Shown here in pieces: positions 34,853 to 44,464 of a stretch of 64,000 bases of DNA. The DNA lies in contig NZ_JAAVUQ010000015.1 in assembly GCF_018449515.1 (NCBI RefSeq), positions 62,001 through 126,000 of the forward strand, in the 5' to 3' direction. A program made the position numbers and the translations under genes. Every line of letters begins with the position of its first letter. The stretch's first letter is position 1. The notes beneath the pieces were generated by a model, which was given only the letters and a program-made list of their open reading frames with translations, did no database searches and was not told the origin of the DNA. The stretch comes from Caballeronia sp. dw_19 (lineage in GTDB: Bacteria; Pseudomonadota; Gammaproteobacteria; Burkholderiales; Burkholderiaceae).

Positions 34853-36391
34853 ATGGCCTCTACCTATGCAGGTCCCGCAGCCTTGCCAAGGTCGGCGGCG
34901 GGGCCGTTCAACCCGTGGCTGATCGCCGTCATTGTGTCTATCGCGACCTTCATGGAAGTGCTCGACACCACCATCGCGAACGTGGCGCTCCGGCATATTG
35001 CCGGCGGCCTGGGCGCGAGCCTCGACCAGAGCACGTACATCACGACCAGCTATCTCGTGAGCAACGCAATCGTCCTGCCGATCAGCGGATGGCTCGCGAA
35101 CGTGATTGGCCGCAAGCGTTTCTACATGCTCTGCGTCTTGCTGTTCACGATCAGTTCGGTGGCATGCGGGTTCGCGACATCGCTGCCGATGATGATCGTC
35201 TTTCGCGTGCTCCAGGGCCTGGGTGGCGGCGGTCTGGCGCCCGTTGAGCAAAGCATTTTCGCCGATACGTTCACGCCCGAAAAACGCGCGATGGCGTTCG
35301 CGTTGTACGGCTTCACGGTCGTCACGGCGCCCGCCATTGGACCGATGCTGGGTGGCTGGATCACCGAGAACTATTCGTGGCACTGGGTGTTCCTGATCAA
35401 CCTGCCCGTTGGCATAGTGTCGCTGGTGCTGACGTGGATGTTCGTGAGTGACAGCAAGCTGGTGCAACAGGAACGGCGTGCCCTGCTCGATAAAGGGCTG
35501 CGGATCGACTACCTGGGTTTCTTCCTCGTTGCGGTTGGTTTCGGTTGCCTGCAGATCGTGCTCGACAAGTTCGAACGCGAGGACGGGTTTTCATCGAATT
35601 TCATTTGCCTGTTCACGGTGATCTCGGGCATGGCGCTCGTGGCGCTGGTGATTCGTGAACTGACCACCGCACAGCCGATCGTGAATCTGCGGCTGTTCAA
35701 GTCGAGCGCGTTCGCCATCAGTTGCAGCGTGATGTTTGCGTTCGGTTTCATCATCAACAGCACGACGCAGATGCTGCCGCAATTCACGCAAGAGCTGCTT
35801 GGCTACGACGCAACCAATGCCGGCTTGACGCTCGGTCTGGGCGGCCTCGTCACGCTCTTCATCATGCCGATAGCGGGCATTGTGACCGGGCGGATTTTCC
35901 AGCCAAAATGGCTCGTCATGATGTCGCTTGTCGGGACCGGAATCGCGTTGCTTCATACGTCGGGTCTCGACCTGAACATCGGCTTCTGGGATGTATCGTT
36001 GTCGCGGCTTTATCAGGTCATCTGGCTGCCGTTCCTCTTCATTCCTCTTTCGACCGTGCAGTTCATCGGCATCCCGCCGAAAGAGAACAACAATGCGTCG
36101 GCGCTCATCAACATGACGCGCAATCTCGGCGGCAGTTTCGGCGTATCGCTGGTGACAACACAGCTCGCATGGCGGGAGCAGTTTCACCATGCGAGGCTCG
36201 CTGAGCACATCACGCCGTACAACGGCTTTGTCAGCTCGCTTGGATCGATCGCCTCGACGGTCGAGCAGCAGGCGTCGGTCATGAGTTACCTCGACGTCTT
36301 CATCATGCTGGGCGTGATCTCGCTGGTGCTAGCTCCTATTTGTTTCTTATTGCCGAAGCTGCCGAAGGGGGCACAGGTCAATGCGCATTGA
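34853..36391 (+). CDS. EmrB/DHA2-family multidrug MFS transporter
   Basis: 14-helix drug:proton antiporter, 512 aa. The motif-1 region LDTTIANVALRHIAGG and GWLANVIGRKRFYM are typical of DHA2 transporters; GFTVVTAPAIGPMLGGWITE is motif C of antiporters. It starts 2 bases after the adaptor stop. With the adaptor and outer-membrane factor it should export hydrophobic drugs straight across both membranes. Confidence 0.95.
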   Translation: MASTYAGPAALPRSAAGPFNPWLIAVIVSIATFMEVLDTTIANVALRHIAGGLGASLDQSTYITTSYLVSNAIVLPISGWLANVIGRKRFYMLCVLLFTISSVACGFATSLPMMIVFRVLQGLGGGGLAPVEQSIFADTFTPEKRAMAFALYGFTVVTAPAIGPMLGGWITENYSWHWVFLINLPVGIVSLVLTWMFVSDSKLVQQERRALLDKGLRIDYLGFFLVAVGFGCLQIVLDKFEREDGFSSNFICLFTVISGMALVALVIRELTTAQPIVNLRLFKSSAFAISCSVMFAFGFIINSTTQMLPQFTQELLGYDATNAGLTLGLGGLVTLFIMPIAGIVTGRIFQPKWLVMMSLVGTGIALLHTSGLDLNIGFWDVSLSRLYQVIWLPFLFIPLSTVQFIGIPPKENNNASALINMTRNLGGSFGVSLVTTQLAWREQFHHARLAEHITPYNGFVSSLGSIASTVEQQASVMSYLDVFIMLGVISLVLAPICFLLPKLPKGAQVNAH

Positions 36392-37940
36392 TTATCGATG
36401 GATTCCGTTCGTAGTCTTCTTGTCAGCCTGCACGATGGGCCCCGACTTCCAGCTTCCTGCCTTGCAGACGCCGGCGCAATGGCCTGACGCACCGGCTGCT
36501 ACCACTACCGATGCCGTTCGTTCGGTCACGGTGCCTGAGCCCGTTGATCCGCTGTGGTGGAACAGTTTCGGCGATCCGCTTCTGACCGAGCTGGTCACAC
36601 GCGCGATGGACAGCAACCTCGATCTCAAGGTCGCGGCGGCGCGGCTCGCCGAGTCGCGGGCGCAGTTCGGCCAAGCGAAAGCCGACGAGTTCCCTACGCT
36701 GAACGGCAACGCGTCGTACACGCGTGAGCTTGAGAGCGCCGATGGCGTCATCGGCCTGCTCGGGGGCAGTGGCTCGCCGTCGGCAACCGATACCAACGGG
36801 CTGGGCGGACGGCAGGGCGGGGTGCCGACACAAAGCGCCACATCGAGCGCATTGCCGCCGTTCAACTTGTATCAATATGGCTTCGATGCATCGTGGGAAC
36901 TCGATCTCTGGGGCCGCGTGAGGCGCACGGCAGAAAATGCGAGCGCCACCGTCGATGCTCAAAATGAAGCGCAGCACGACGTGATTGTCTCGACGGCTGC
37001 GGAAGTCGCCCGCGACTATCTCAATCTGCGTGGAACGCAGCAAAAGCTGCGCATCACGCGCGAGAACTTAGCCTTTGCCGAGCGCACCGTGCAGTTGACG
37101 AACGAGCGCGCCAAACATGGACTCGCTACTGATCTCGATGTTGCCAATGCGCAAAGCCAGGCTGAATCGAACGCCGCGGATATTCCGCAGGAAGAGCAGC
37201 AGGAGGCGAAGCTGATCAATGCCATTGGGGTGTTGCTTGGCGAGTATCCGCAAGCGCTCGCGGCGAAGCTGAAGGCGACGCCGGACGCGCCCGTGGTGCC
37301 GCCACGCGTGCCGATCGGGCTGTCATCGGAACTCGCGAGGCGCAGGCCGGATATCCGCGAAGCGGAAGCGCAGCTTCATGCAGCGACGGCGAACATCGGC
37401 GCGGCGAAGGCGGATTTTTTCCCCAAGATCACGCTGTCGGGAAGCTTCGCTATTCAGGCAACGCAATTCACGAATCTCGGTAGCTGGGGCGCGCGCAGCT
37501 ATAGTGCGGGGCCAAGCCTTTCGATTCCCATTTTCGAGGGCGGTCGCCTGCGCTCCACACTCGCATTGAGGGAGGCACAGCAGCAGGAGGCGGCGATCAC
37601 GTACCGCAAGACGGTGCTCTCGGCATTTCAGGAAGTCGATGACGCGCTGACAGGCTTTACCGCCGAACAGCGTCGCCGAGACCGGTTGGATGCAAGCGTG
37701 CAAGCGTCAAAACGCGCGTTGGACCTCGCAAACAAGCGCTATGTCCGTGGTCTGTCGAATTACCTGGATGTGTTGACGGCGCAAAAAGCTCTGCTGACAA
37801 GCGAGCAGCAGTGGGTCGACAGCACGGCGACGGTATGGACGAACCTCGTCGCGCTGTACAAGGCGCTCGGTGGCGGGTGGGATGCGGAGGCTGGGCCGTA
37901 CGCCAGTCGCGAGGCAGCGTCCACGGCCGGGCGGGAATGA
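36381..37940 (+). CDS. NodT-family outer-membrane factor lipoprotein
   Basis: TolC-like efflux channel, 519 aa. The N terminus MRIDYRWIPFVVFLSAC has a lipobox (LSAC, Cys17), so the protein is a lipoprotein. Typical OMF repeats are seen: DPLWWNSFGDPLLTELV, LNLRGTQQKLRITRENL, GLSSELARRRPDIREAEAQL and RYVRGLSNYLDVLTAQ. It overlaps the transporter gene by 11 bases. It completes the tripartite pump. Confidence 0.95.
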   Translation: MRIDYRWIPFVVFLSACTMGPDFQLPALQTPAQWPDAPAATTTDAVRSVTVPEPVDPLWWNSFGDPLLTELVTRAMDSNLDLKVAAARLAESRAQFGQAKADEFPTLNGNASYTRELESADGVIGLLGGSGSPSATDTNGLGGRQGGVPTQSATSSALPPFNLYQYGFDASWELDLWGRVRRTAENASATVDAQNEAQHDVIVSTAAEVARDYLNLRGTQQKLRITRENLAFAERTVQLTNERAKHGLATDLDVANAQSQAESNAADIPQEEQQEAKLINAIGVLLGEYPQALAAKLKATPDAPVVPPRVPIGLSSELARRRPDIREAEAQLHAATANIGAAKADFFPKITLSGSFAIQATQFTNLGSWGARSYSAGPSLSIPIFEGGRLRSTLALREAQQQEAAITYRKTVLSAFQEVDDALTGFTAEQRRRDRLDASVQASKRALDLANKRYVRGLSNYLDVLTAQKALLTSEQQWVDSTATVWTNLVALYKALGGGWDAEAGPYASREAASTAGRE

Positions 37941-38399
37941 AGCTGGGCCATCGCTAGTTCGCGTGCAAAGCATACGATGGCTTGGGGTCGAGTTCCGTCG
38001 ATCGGAGAACGGCGATCGCTCGATGTTGCGCAACGTTGTCGGCCCGCGATAGGGTATCTATGGGCATTGACCCACGCTTTCTCAAGTTCGATCGCCGCAA
38101 AGAGATGATCTGGCCGACGGCCGGACCAGAAAATAAGTGCAGCGGCGATCCGCCGCCGTTCCTTCGCAACACGCGCAATACGCGACCGACCCGTGCTGGC
38201 ATGCTACTTCTCGAACATGTCCCGCGTGTCTTCGCGGCGCTCGCTAAGCCCGTGCCAGCGTGCAGGCCGCGGCGGCGGCCTTTCTCGGCCAACTCCGCAT
38301 CGCTTTCCGATGGCAACGAGGTGCTCACCTTACCCGGCGGTGAATTTCATTGAAGCGCATCGTTAAGTTGTTCTACCGCATAAGGCTTGCGCAGCCCCT
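37941..38399. other. Intergenic region without recognised gene
   Basis: Convergent ends of the efflux operon and the hybrid kinase gene. Frames on both strands up to 124 codons lack family features and look like GC-rich chance frames. No clear terminator hairpin was identified. Confidence 0.45.
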
Positions 38400-40706
38400 T
38401 CATGGAAAGCCGAGCGGCAGGTCGTCTGGCAATTCATCTCCTGACGCAAATACCACATGCAGATCGGGATGCGCTGCGACGGCCTGTTGTGCGAGCTCGA
38501 TTCCAGAGGTGCCCGGCAGGTTCAGATCGGTCAGCAGCACATCGAATCTGTCATGGCGTAGACGCTCCATCGCCTGGGTCGCATTCCCGGCCTTTGCCGC
38601 ATCGTGACCCAGCATCTGGAGAATTTCACAAACCGCGTCCAAAGAAGCCACGTCGTCCTCGACCACGAGCACACGCAACGCCCTTGCCATTCGCGGGGCA
38701 GCGTCGGCTTGCGCTGTGTCCGACCTGCCAGGGGCTGTGGAGACTGTATCTCCCGGCGTGCCAATGATGTAACGCAGCTTATACGCCAGTTCTTCCTGAC
38801 TATAGGGCTTGCTGAGAAGTTCGACGCCCGGATCCAGCCGTCCTCCATGCACGATCGCGTTCTGCGTGTAACCGGAGGTGAACAGAATCTTCAGGTGCGG
38901 CAGCAGCAGCGCTGCCTGGCGGGCCATTTCAGGGCTGCGTAGGGTGCCAGGCATCACCACGTCCGTGAACAGGACGTCGATGTGAACCCCGCTGCGGATC
39001 ACGGTGAGCGCCTGTTGCGCATCGTCGGCTTTGAGAACGGAATAACCTAGGTTTGTCAGCATGTCGACGACCGTTGACTGGACTCTCGCGTCATCCTCCA
39101 CGACCAGGATCGTCTCCTTGCCGCCTATCATCACCGCGTGGTCGTGTCTCGTTAGCGGTTCTACTGCGACCTCCATGGATCTGGGCAGATAGATTCGGAC
39201 CGTCGTGCCATGTCCCACTTCGCTGTAAATCCGGATGTGTCCGCCGCTCTGCTTGACGAAGCCGTATGCCATGCTCAGGCCGAGGCCCGTGCCTTGTCCC
39301 TCGGGTTTAGTAGTAAAAAACGGATCGAAGGCGCGCTCGACAACATCGGGTGTCATTCCCGTCCCCGTGTCCGTCACACCAAGCATCACGTACTGGCCTG
39401 GTGGAACGTCAGATAGGGGCCGCACGTAACGGTCGTCGAGCATCGCGTTGGCCAGTTCAAGCGTGAGGCGCCCGCCCGTAGGCATCGCATCGCGTGCGTT
39501 GATGGCCAGGTTCAACAGCACATTTTCCATCTGGTGGGTGTCTGCCAGCGTGTTCCATAGGCCGGCAGCAACGACCGTCTCCACACTGATCGTTTCGCCC
39601 AGCGCGCGGGCGAGCATGCTGTCCATCCCGCGCACCATCGCCGCCAGATTGACCACGACGGGACGCAAAGCTTGCCGGCGACCGAATGCGAGGAGCTGTG
39701 AGGCGAGCTTGGCACCGCGCTCAACGGCATCGATGGCGTGGGCGAGTCGCTCCCCGCTCCAGACATCCCGGCGATGCCGGTTCTCCAGCAACTCGAGATT
39801 ACCCCGTAGCACCTGGAGCACGTTGTTGAAGTCGTGCGCGACGCCGCCTGTCAGCTTGCCGATCGCTTCCATTTTCTGTGCCTGAAGCAGCGCCGCCTGA
39901 GTCTGTTCGAGGAGCTCATTGGCCTGACGCCGCTCGGTGACGTCCCTCGTGATCTTCGCAAATCCGACGAGCGTTCCATCGTCTTCGCGGATTGCGTCGA
40001 TCACCACGTGCGCCCAGAAGGTCGTCCCATCGTGGCGCACCCGCCGGCCTTCCGCCTCGAAACGGCCCTCGCGGACCGCGGTCTCCAGGCCGCGTTGCGG
40101 TAGACCGGCAGCGACGTCCTCGGGTGTGTAGAAGCGAGAAAAATGCGAGCCGACGATCTCCTGCTCGCTGTAACCCTTGATGCGCCGGGCGCCGTTGTTC
40201 CAGTTCGTCACATAGCCGTCAGGGGAGAGCATGAAGATGGCGTAGTCCGTCACCCCTTGAACCAGCAGCCGAAAGCGCCGTTCGCTTTCAATCACGGCCT
40301 CGTGTGCCCTGCGGTTCTCGCTCACATCGCGCACCACCTGAACCGCTCCGAGGAACTCACCCTGCGGGCTGCGCAGGGCGGTCGTGACCACGCTTGCCCA
40401 GAAGGTGCTGCCGTCCATTCGTCGGCGCCATCCTTCCGTATCATGACGTCCCAGTCGCCGGACACTTTCCATCAGCGCATCGGGTACCCGGTTGCGGCGG
40501 TCATCCTCGGTGTAGAGGACGGAAAAATGCTCGCCCATGATTTCGTCGGGCCGGTATCCCTCTATGGCGGTGCCGCCCGGGTTCCAGCTGGCAACCTTGC
40601 CTGCGGGCGTGATCAGGAAAATCGAGTAGTCCGCAGTCGACGTAACCCATTGGCGGGTCCAGTCGTCGGCGTGGGATTGCGCGTTTTCCGGTTCGTGTGT
40701 CGTCAT
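38400..40706 (-). CDS. Hybrid sensor histidine kinase: PAS-PAS-HisKA-HATPase-REC-REC
   Basis: Soluble 768-aa signalling protein with no membrane segment. Two PAS domains (about 20-130 and 145-260; each with the WN.G..RI.GY pattern and a PAC tail) precede HisKA with phosphorylated His291 (GGVAHDFNNVLQVL). The ATPase domain has NLAINARDAM, DTGTGM, FFTTKPEGQGTGLGLSM. Two receiver domains follow (LFTDVVMPG and LLTDLNLPG), both with a phosphoacceptor Asp. GGVAHDFNN kinases often control motility, stress or light responses; PAS motifs here show no obvious cofactor signature. No cognate output regulator is adjacent; a possible receiver start downstream at 40.88 kb is decayed. Confidence 0.94.
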   Translation of the reverse strand: MTTHEPENAQSHADDWTRQWVTSTADYSIFLITPAGKVASWNPGGTAIEGYRPDEIMGEHFSVLYTEDDRRNRVPDALMESVRRLGRHDTEGWRRRMDGSTFWASVVTTALRSPQGEFLGAVQVVRDVSENRRAHEAVIESERRFRLLVQGVTDYAIFMLSPDGYVTNWNNGARRIKGYSEQEIVGSHFSRFYTPEDVAAGLPQRGLETAVREGRFEAEGRRVRHDGTTFWAHVVIDAIREDDGTLVGFAKITRDVTERRQANELLEQTQAALLQAQKMEAIGKLTGGVAHDFNNVLQVLRGNLELLENRHRRDVWSGERLAHAIDAVERGAKLASQLLAFGRRQALRPVVVNLAAMVRGMDSMLARALGETISVETVVAAGLWNTLADTHQMENVLLNLAINARDAMPTGGRLTLELANAMLDDRYVRPLSDVPPGQYVMLGVTDTGTGMTPDVVERAFDPFFTTKPEGQGTGLGLSMAYGFVKQSGGHIRIYSEVGHGTTVRIYLPRSMEVAVEPLTRHDHAVMIGGKETILVVEDDARVQSTVVDMLTNLGYSVLKADDAQQALTVIRSGVHIDVLFTDVVMPGTLRSPEMARQAALLLPHLKILFTSGYTQNAIVHGGRLDPGVELLSKPYSQEELAYKLRYIIGTPGDTVSTAPGRSDTAQADAAPRMARALRVLVVEDDVASLDAVCEILQMLGHDAAKAGNATQAMERLRHDRFDVLLTDLNLPGTSGIELAQQAVAAHPDLHVVFASGDELPDDLPLGFP

Positions 40707-40908
40707 CGGTACCTGCCTGTCCGTGCGTGTCTATTTTCGAGCCGTACGCTCAGGCATGCCGTTATTGCGCAGGCTTGATCCGACTGCCCGTCTACCGGTC
40801 GATTTTAACAGCGCCGAAGTTGTTCGGATATGGATCGAAACTTGCGGGACGTTGCTGGAACCAATGGATGGCGGAAAATGATCAGGGTGATGCTGGTGGA
40901 CGACGAAC

Positions 40909-41028
40909 CAGTTGCCGCATCAACAGCGCGACGTGTTTATCGCGCACGAGTTGGAAGGTTGGACTTTTAAGGACATGGCTGCAGAAAGCGGTGTCGCGAT
41001 CAATACGCTGCTCGCGCGCAAACGCTAT
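40909..41028 (+). pseudogene. Sigma-70 family (ECF) region 4 fragment
   Basis: About 40 codons, QLPHQQRDVFIAHELEG then FKDMAAESGVAINTLLARKR, match the DNA-binding region 4 of ECF-like sigma factors. The frame then passes directly into an IS110 fragment. Region 2 and the true C terminus are missing, so it is a remnant. Confidence 0.65.
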
Positions 41029-41193
41029 GTTCACAAGGCGACGATTGCGGTTTCTGTGGCCGATGCGGGGAGAGGCGAAGTTCGTTATATCGGGGAGATC
41101 GCCAATACACCGGAGGCGATCGAAAAGCTAGTTCGGCAGTTGAGAAAAGGAGAGGCGCATCTCTCGTTTTGCTATGAGGCAGGCCCATGCGGG
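41029..41193 (+). mobile_element. IS110-family transposase N-terminal fragment
   Basis: VHKATIAVSVADAGRGEVRY, then GEIANTPEAIEKLVRQLRKG and SFCYEAGPCG, match the DEDD-domain start of IS110 transposases (MKYVGIDVHKATIAVAVAD in intact ones). The start is replaced by sigma-factor sequence and the rest is cut by the IS1182 remnant at about 41194. Confidence 0.7.
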
Positions 41194-42355
41194 CATGTCA
41201 TGCTCAACGGTCGTAAATCGATGGATGGCGCGCTCGTCTGCAGGGCATCGATACACATCGTTTTTTGATTCGTAGACAAAGTCGGCCTTGGTGAAGAGAC
41301 CTTTCTTCCGCGATGCGGAGGTGAGTGGCTTGGGAACGTACGCACTGATCTCGTTCAGATCGCATGCCCGTATCTCCGGGCCGCTGAAGTAACCCCGATC
41401 AGCAACAACCTTCAGCTTCGATCTGCCCATCGCATCCTTCGCAGCCAGCGCCATTCTGCTGAGTTGTCCGTGATCGTTTCCGACATTGGTTACCTCGTGC
41501 TCAACGATCAGGTGATGTTTCGTGTCTACGGCTGCCTGGACGTTGTAGCCCACTATGCCGGAGCCTCTTCCGCTTGTTGCCATGGAGCGTGCGTCGGGAT
41601 CCGTCATCGACAGCTGTTTGTCCGGTTGCTTTTCTAACTGCTTCCTGACCTGTGCGAGCTCACGCATCTGCTGGCGCAAGCGGGCGATCTTCTCGTACAG
41701 CCGAACGGTCTTCACATCGAAACCTGTTGGACTGGTCCGGTCTGCGGTTTCAATCAGGTCGAGATATCGCGCACGCTTTCCTCGATCTGCTGCTGACGCT
41801 TGTCGATCTTGCTCGCGGTGTAGTTCCTGTCGCGACTGTTCGACGCCTTGAACTTGCTACCGTCGATGGCCACCATGTCACTGGATAACAGTTTCAGCCC
41901 GCGACACAGTTCGACGAAACGCCGGCATACGTTGCGAATGGCCGCGCCGCTCTCACGGCGAAAGTCGGCGATCGTCTTGAAGTCCGGAGCGAGACGTCCT
42001 GTTAGCCACATCAACTCGACGTTACGCTGACATTCACTCTCGAGACGCCTGCTGGAAGGTATCCGGTTCAGGTATCCGTAGATATAGATCCTGAGCATCA
42101 CACCCGGGTGGTAGGAGGGGCGGCCCGTGATCGCTGGCGCGGTACCGTTGAAACCAAGATCCGCAAGGTCCAACTCGTCGACGAAGGCATCTATGACCCT
42201 GACCGGGTTGTCCTGTCCGATGTAGTCATCGACACATTCGGGAAGTAGTGCGACCTGCTTGCGGTCATCGCCTTCAACGAATCGCTTCATGAGTCACCGG
42301 GTCTCAGTGCGTTGATTCAGTTTAGGCGATCAATGCGTTTTCACACACTCTGGGT
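41194..42355 (-). mobile_element. IS1182-family element, truncated and frameshifted
   Basis: The transposase starts at 42290 (MKRFVEGDDRKQVALLPECV) and reads as a DDE transposase with YHPGVMLRIYIYGYLNRI, LTGRLAPDFKTIADFRR and DMVAIDGSKFKASNS. Near 41770 one base is missing: the first frame ends at SVRDIST, while the other frame continues RYLDLIETADRTSP and later NVQAAVDTKHHLIVEHEVTN, VVADRGYFSG. At about 41194 it is cut by IS110 sequence, so the C terminus and one end are lost. The other end is around 42330-42355, where GATCAATGCGTTTTCACACA lies. It is inactive. Confidence 0.75.
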
Positions 42356-42749
42356 CGACTTCTGCCGATAGCTGACAGGCAAAAGCCGGCCATGAAGCGT
42401 CATTCGGCAAGACTGCCGCATGGACATTGGTGCGACTGCTTCGCTCGGCGTGTTCAACGGATCGATGCAATGGGCGGGGCTTGTGTGGGGCTACGCCCCG
42501 GCTTGCTGCGGCAGGTTGTGCCAAAGCGTGCCGTCCTGGACGCTGGCGGTTCGCCGCCTGTACATCACGAAGGACGGTTCACCGACACGCCGCCCGGCCT
42601 CACTGTTAATTGCTCGCGACGCTTGGTCCGAAGTTCTCGATCGGTGCCATCAGTTGCTCGGCGTGCCGGGCGAAATCACGTATGCAAATATGGGGGCGCC
42701 GGGAAGTCTAGGCCCCCGACAGCGGCAAAGCGACCAGCCCGGTTCGAGC
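42356..42749. other. No recognised gene between IS remnant and LysR remnant
   Basis: Frames of up to 112 codons exist on the plus strand but show no family resemblance and high cysteine/tryptophan/arginine content typical of wrong frames. Most likely decayed DNA. Confidence 0.4.
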
Positions 42750-42953
42750 CTACTTTGAAATTACGCCCTGATCCCAAGGGGCCACGGGCAGGAATGCGTC
42801 GGCCAGTGCATCCACAGCGACCCGAACCTTGGGCGCGAGATCGCGCGTTGGGGGGCACAGCGCGTGGATGGGAACACTGTCGATGATCGACGGACTCAGC
42901 ACCGCCTGCAATCGTCCATCGCGCAGCTCATTCGAGGCGAGCCACGTCGTCAA
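42750..42953 (-). pseudogene. LysR-family regulator C-terminal fragment
   Basis: LTTWLASNELRDGRLQAVLS followed by VPIHALCPPTRDLAPKVRVAVDALADAF is the end of the effector domain of LysR regulators (usual form: L..G.L..VL......PIHALYP..R.L..KVRAFVDFL). About 68 codons are left; the helix-turn-helix and most of the effector domain are missing, replaced by the antisense of an MFS fragment. Confidence 0.7.
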
Positions 42954-42956
42954 TTG

Positions 42957-43106
42957 GGTTCGTTTGCTTTCGTGCTCGGGATGATCTTCCTGCTGCAGAT
43001 GTTCCGCTTCATGCCGGAGACCAAGACGGTTTTGCTTGAGCAGATCGAGCGCTATCCGTGGATGGAAAACCGCTGCGGAAACTCCGGTAGCGATTGCCAT
43101 ATTTAA
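42957..43106 (+). pseudogene. Sugar-porter MFS C-terminal fragment
   Basis: SFAFVLGMIFLLQMFRFMPE followed by TKTVLLEQIE is the last helix and PETKG..LEQIE motif of sugar-porter family MFS proteins. Only about 50 codons remain. It joins the LysR fragment head-on and ends on the stop of the kinase gene from the other strand. Confidence 0.65.
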
Positions 43107-44464
43107 GGGTTAAACAATACGCTGAAAGCTGTCCCGACTGGCAAACGCCTTACGTTGATATGCCAGTCGTGGGCGGCGGCGATCTCCTTGCAGATCGCGA
43201 GTCCGAGCCCTGCGCCGTCGTGCGGGGCATCGGGCGCGCGCCAGAAGCGCTGGAACAGGAAGGGCAGATGTTCCGGGTCGATGCCTCGACCTTCATCGCT
43301 GACCCTGATTGAACCCTCGTCCACCGATACCGTCACCCTGCCTCCAGCCGGCGTGACATTGATCGCGTTCTCGACCAGGTTCTTCAGCAGAATGAACAAC
43401 GCGCTTCGATCGGCCTTGATGACTCCGGGAACCATGGGCACGTCAAGTTCGAGCGACACGCTCTCCGCGCTCGCCTTGCGGGCGAAGTAGCTCACTACAT
43501 CGTCGGCTACATCGGCGCGGTTGACGTCGCCGAATGCGAAGTTTTGCGACTCGCTGACTTCCGCCAGATGCAGCAACTGGCGCACTTGCCGCGCCATCAG
43601 GTCGATCTCGCGATAGATCAGTTCCTTCTTTTCAATGCCCGGTTGCAACTCGATTTGCCCCCGGATCAGCGTCAATGGCGTTTGCAACTCGTGAGCGGCC
43701 GATGCCAAAAAAGCCTGCTGGACAACGAAGCCGTTCTCCAACCTCGACAATGCGTCGTTGAACGCCGTGATCAACGGCTTGATCTCGCTCGGCACGCCTT
43801 TGTCAGAAAGACGCATGGTGAGACTCGACGGCGTGATCGATGCAGCGGCGCGAGACGCGAGCCTGAGCGGACGAAGCAACCGGTGCACGGTAAAGGTCAG
43901 CGTCAGTCCGAAAACGATCGTGGCGAGCACAATCGTCCACCCGACTATGCCGGGAATCGGTTTGACTTTCAAGCTCAGCACTGCTTTGTTGAAAGCACTG
44001 CTTGTTGCAACCTGGATAATGAAACGCGCGTTGCCGCGCTGCGTTTCCCGCGTCGCCAGATCGAAAGGCCGCCCGTCAATAGACACTTCGTGCTCCTCAC
44101 GACTATCCACTGCGGGATTGCCGGTTTCCCACGGTTCGTCACCGGCGGCTTTGCTAGACGCCAGAAGCAAATGACCGCGCTCGTCGAGCACGCGGTACAT
44201 CAGGTCGTTCGTCGCGACGCTGAACAGCCAGGCGCTTTGCTCATCGAGCGTTACAGCCACTAGCTGGCCGTGACTGTCGAAACGCAATCCATCGACGATG
44301 CGCTGCGTGGCCCGGATGTCGGCATGACGCTGCAACATCTGCGGAGGCGAATGATTGAACGTGTACACGGTGATTGCAGCGATGACGCCGAGGCAGATCA
44401 CCAGCGCCGTCACGCTAGTAAGCCATAACTGCGCGGAAAGACTGCGGATCCAGTACCTAAACAC
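43103..44464 (-). CDS. Sensor histidine kinase (QseC/PmrB-like)
   Basis: Inner-membrane kinase with two membrane helices (about residues 10-32 and 180-200; LSAQLWLTSVTALVICLGVI and VGWTIVLATIVFGLTLTFTV), a periplasmic sensor of about 140 residues, HAMP, HisKA with AAHELQTPLTLIRG, and HATPase with LLKNLVENAINVTP, DEGRGI and GAGLGLAICKEI. I choose the GTG at 44464 (453 aa): AAAGG lies about 9 bases upstream and the start overlaps the regulator stop by 8 bases; an ATG at 44509 is also in frame. It is the third gene of a four-gene unit with two regulators and MipA. Confidence 0.9.
   Translation of the reverse strand: MFRYWIRSLSAQLWLTSVTALVICLGVIAAITVYTFNHSPPQMLQRHADIRATQRIVDGLRFDSHGQLVAVTLDEQSAWLFSVATNDLMYRVLDERGHLLLASSKAAGDEPWETGNPAVDSREEHEVSIDGRPFDLATRETQRGNARFIIQVATSSAFNKAVLSLKVKPIPGIVGWTIVLATIVFGLTLTFTVHRLLRPLRLASRAAASITPSSLTMRLSDKGVPSEIKPLITAFNDALSRLENGFVVQQAFLASAAHELQTPLTLIRGQIELQPGIEKKELIYREIDLMARQVRQLLHLAEVSESQNFAFGDVNRADVADDVVSYFARKASAESVSLELDVPMVPGVIKADRSALFILLKNLVENAINVTPAGGRVTVSVDEGSIRVSDEGRGIDPEHLPFLFQRFWRAPDAPHDGAGLGLAICKEIAAAHDWHINVRRLPVGTAFSVLFNP

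Noticed and set aside
37954-38328. 124-codon minus-strand frame after the efflux operon
   Set aside because: Arg/Ser-rich, no ribosome site or motif; treated as intergenic.
40878-40912. Response-regulator start MIRVMLVDDE
   Set aside because: It resembles a receiver N terminus but lasts only about ten codons before shifting into sigma-like sequence; too short to call a feature.
42420-42758. 112-codon plus-strand frame between IS remnant and LysR remnant
   Set aside because: High Cys/Trp content and no motif; likely a chance frame.
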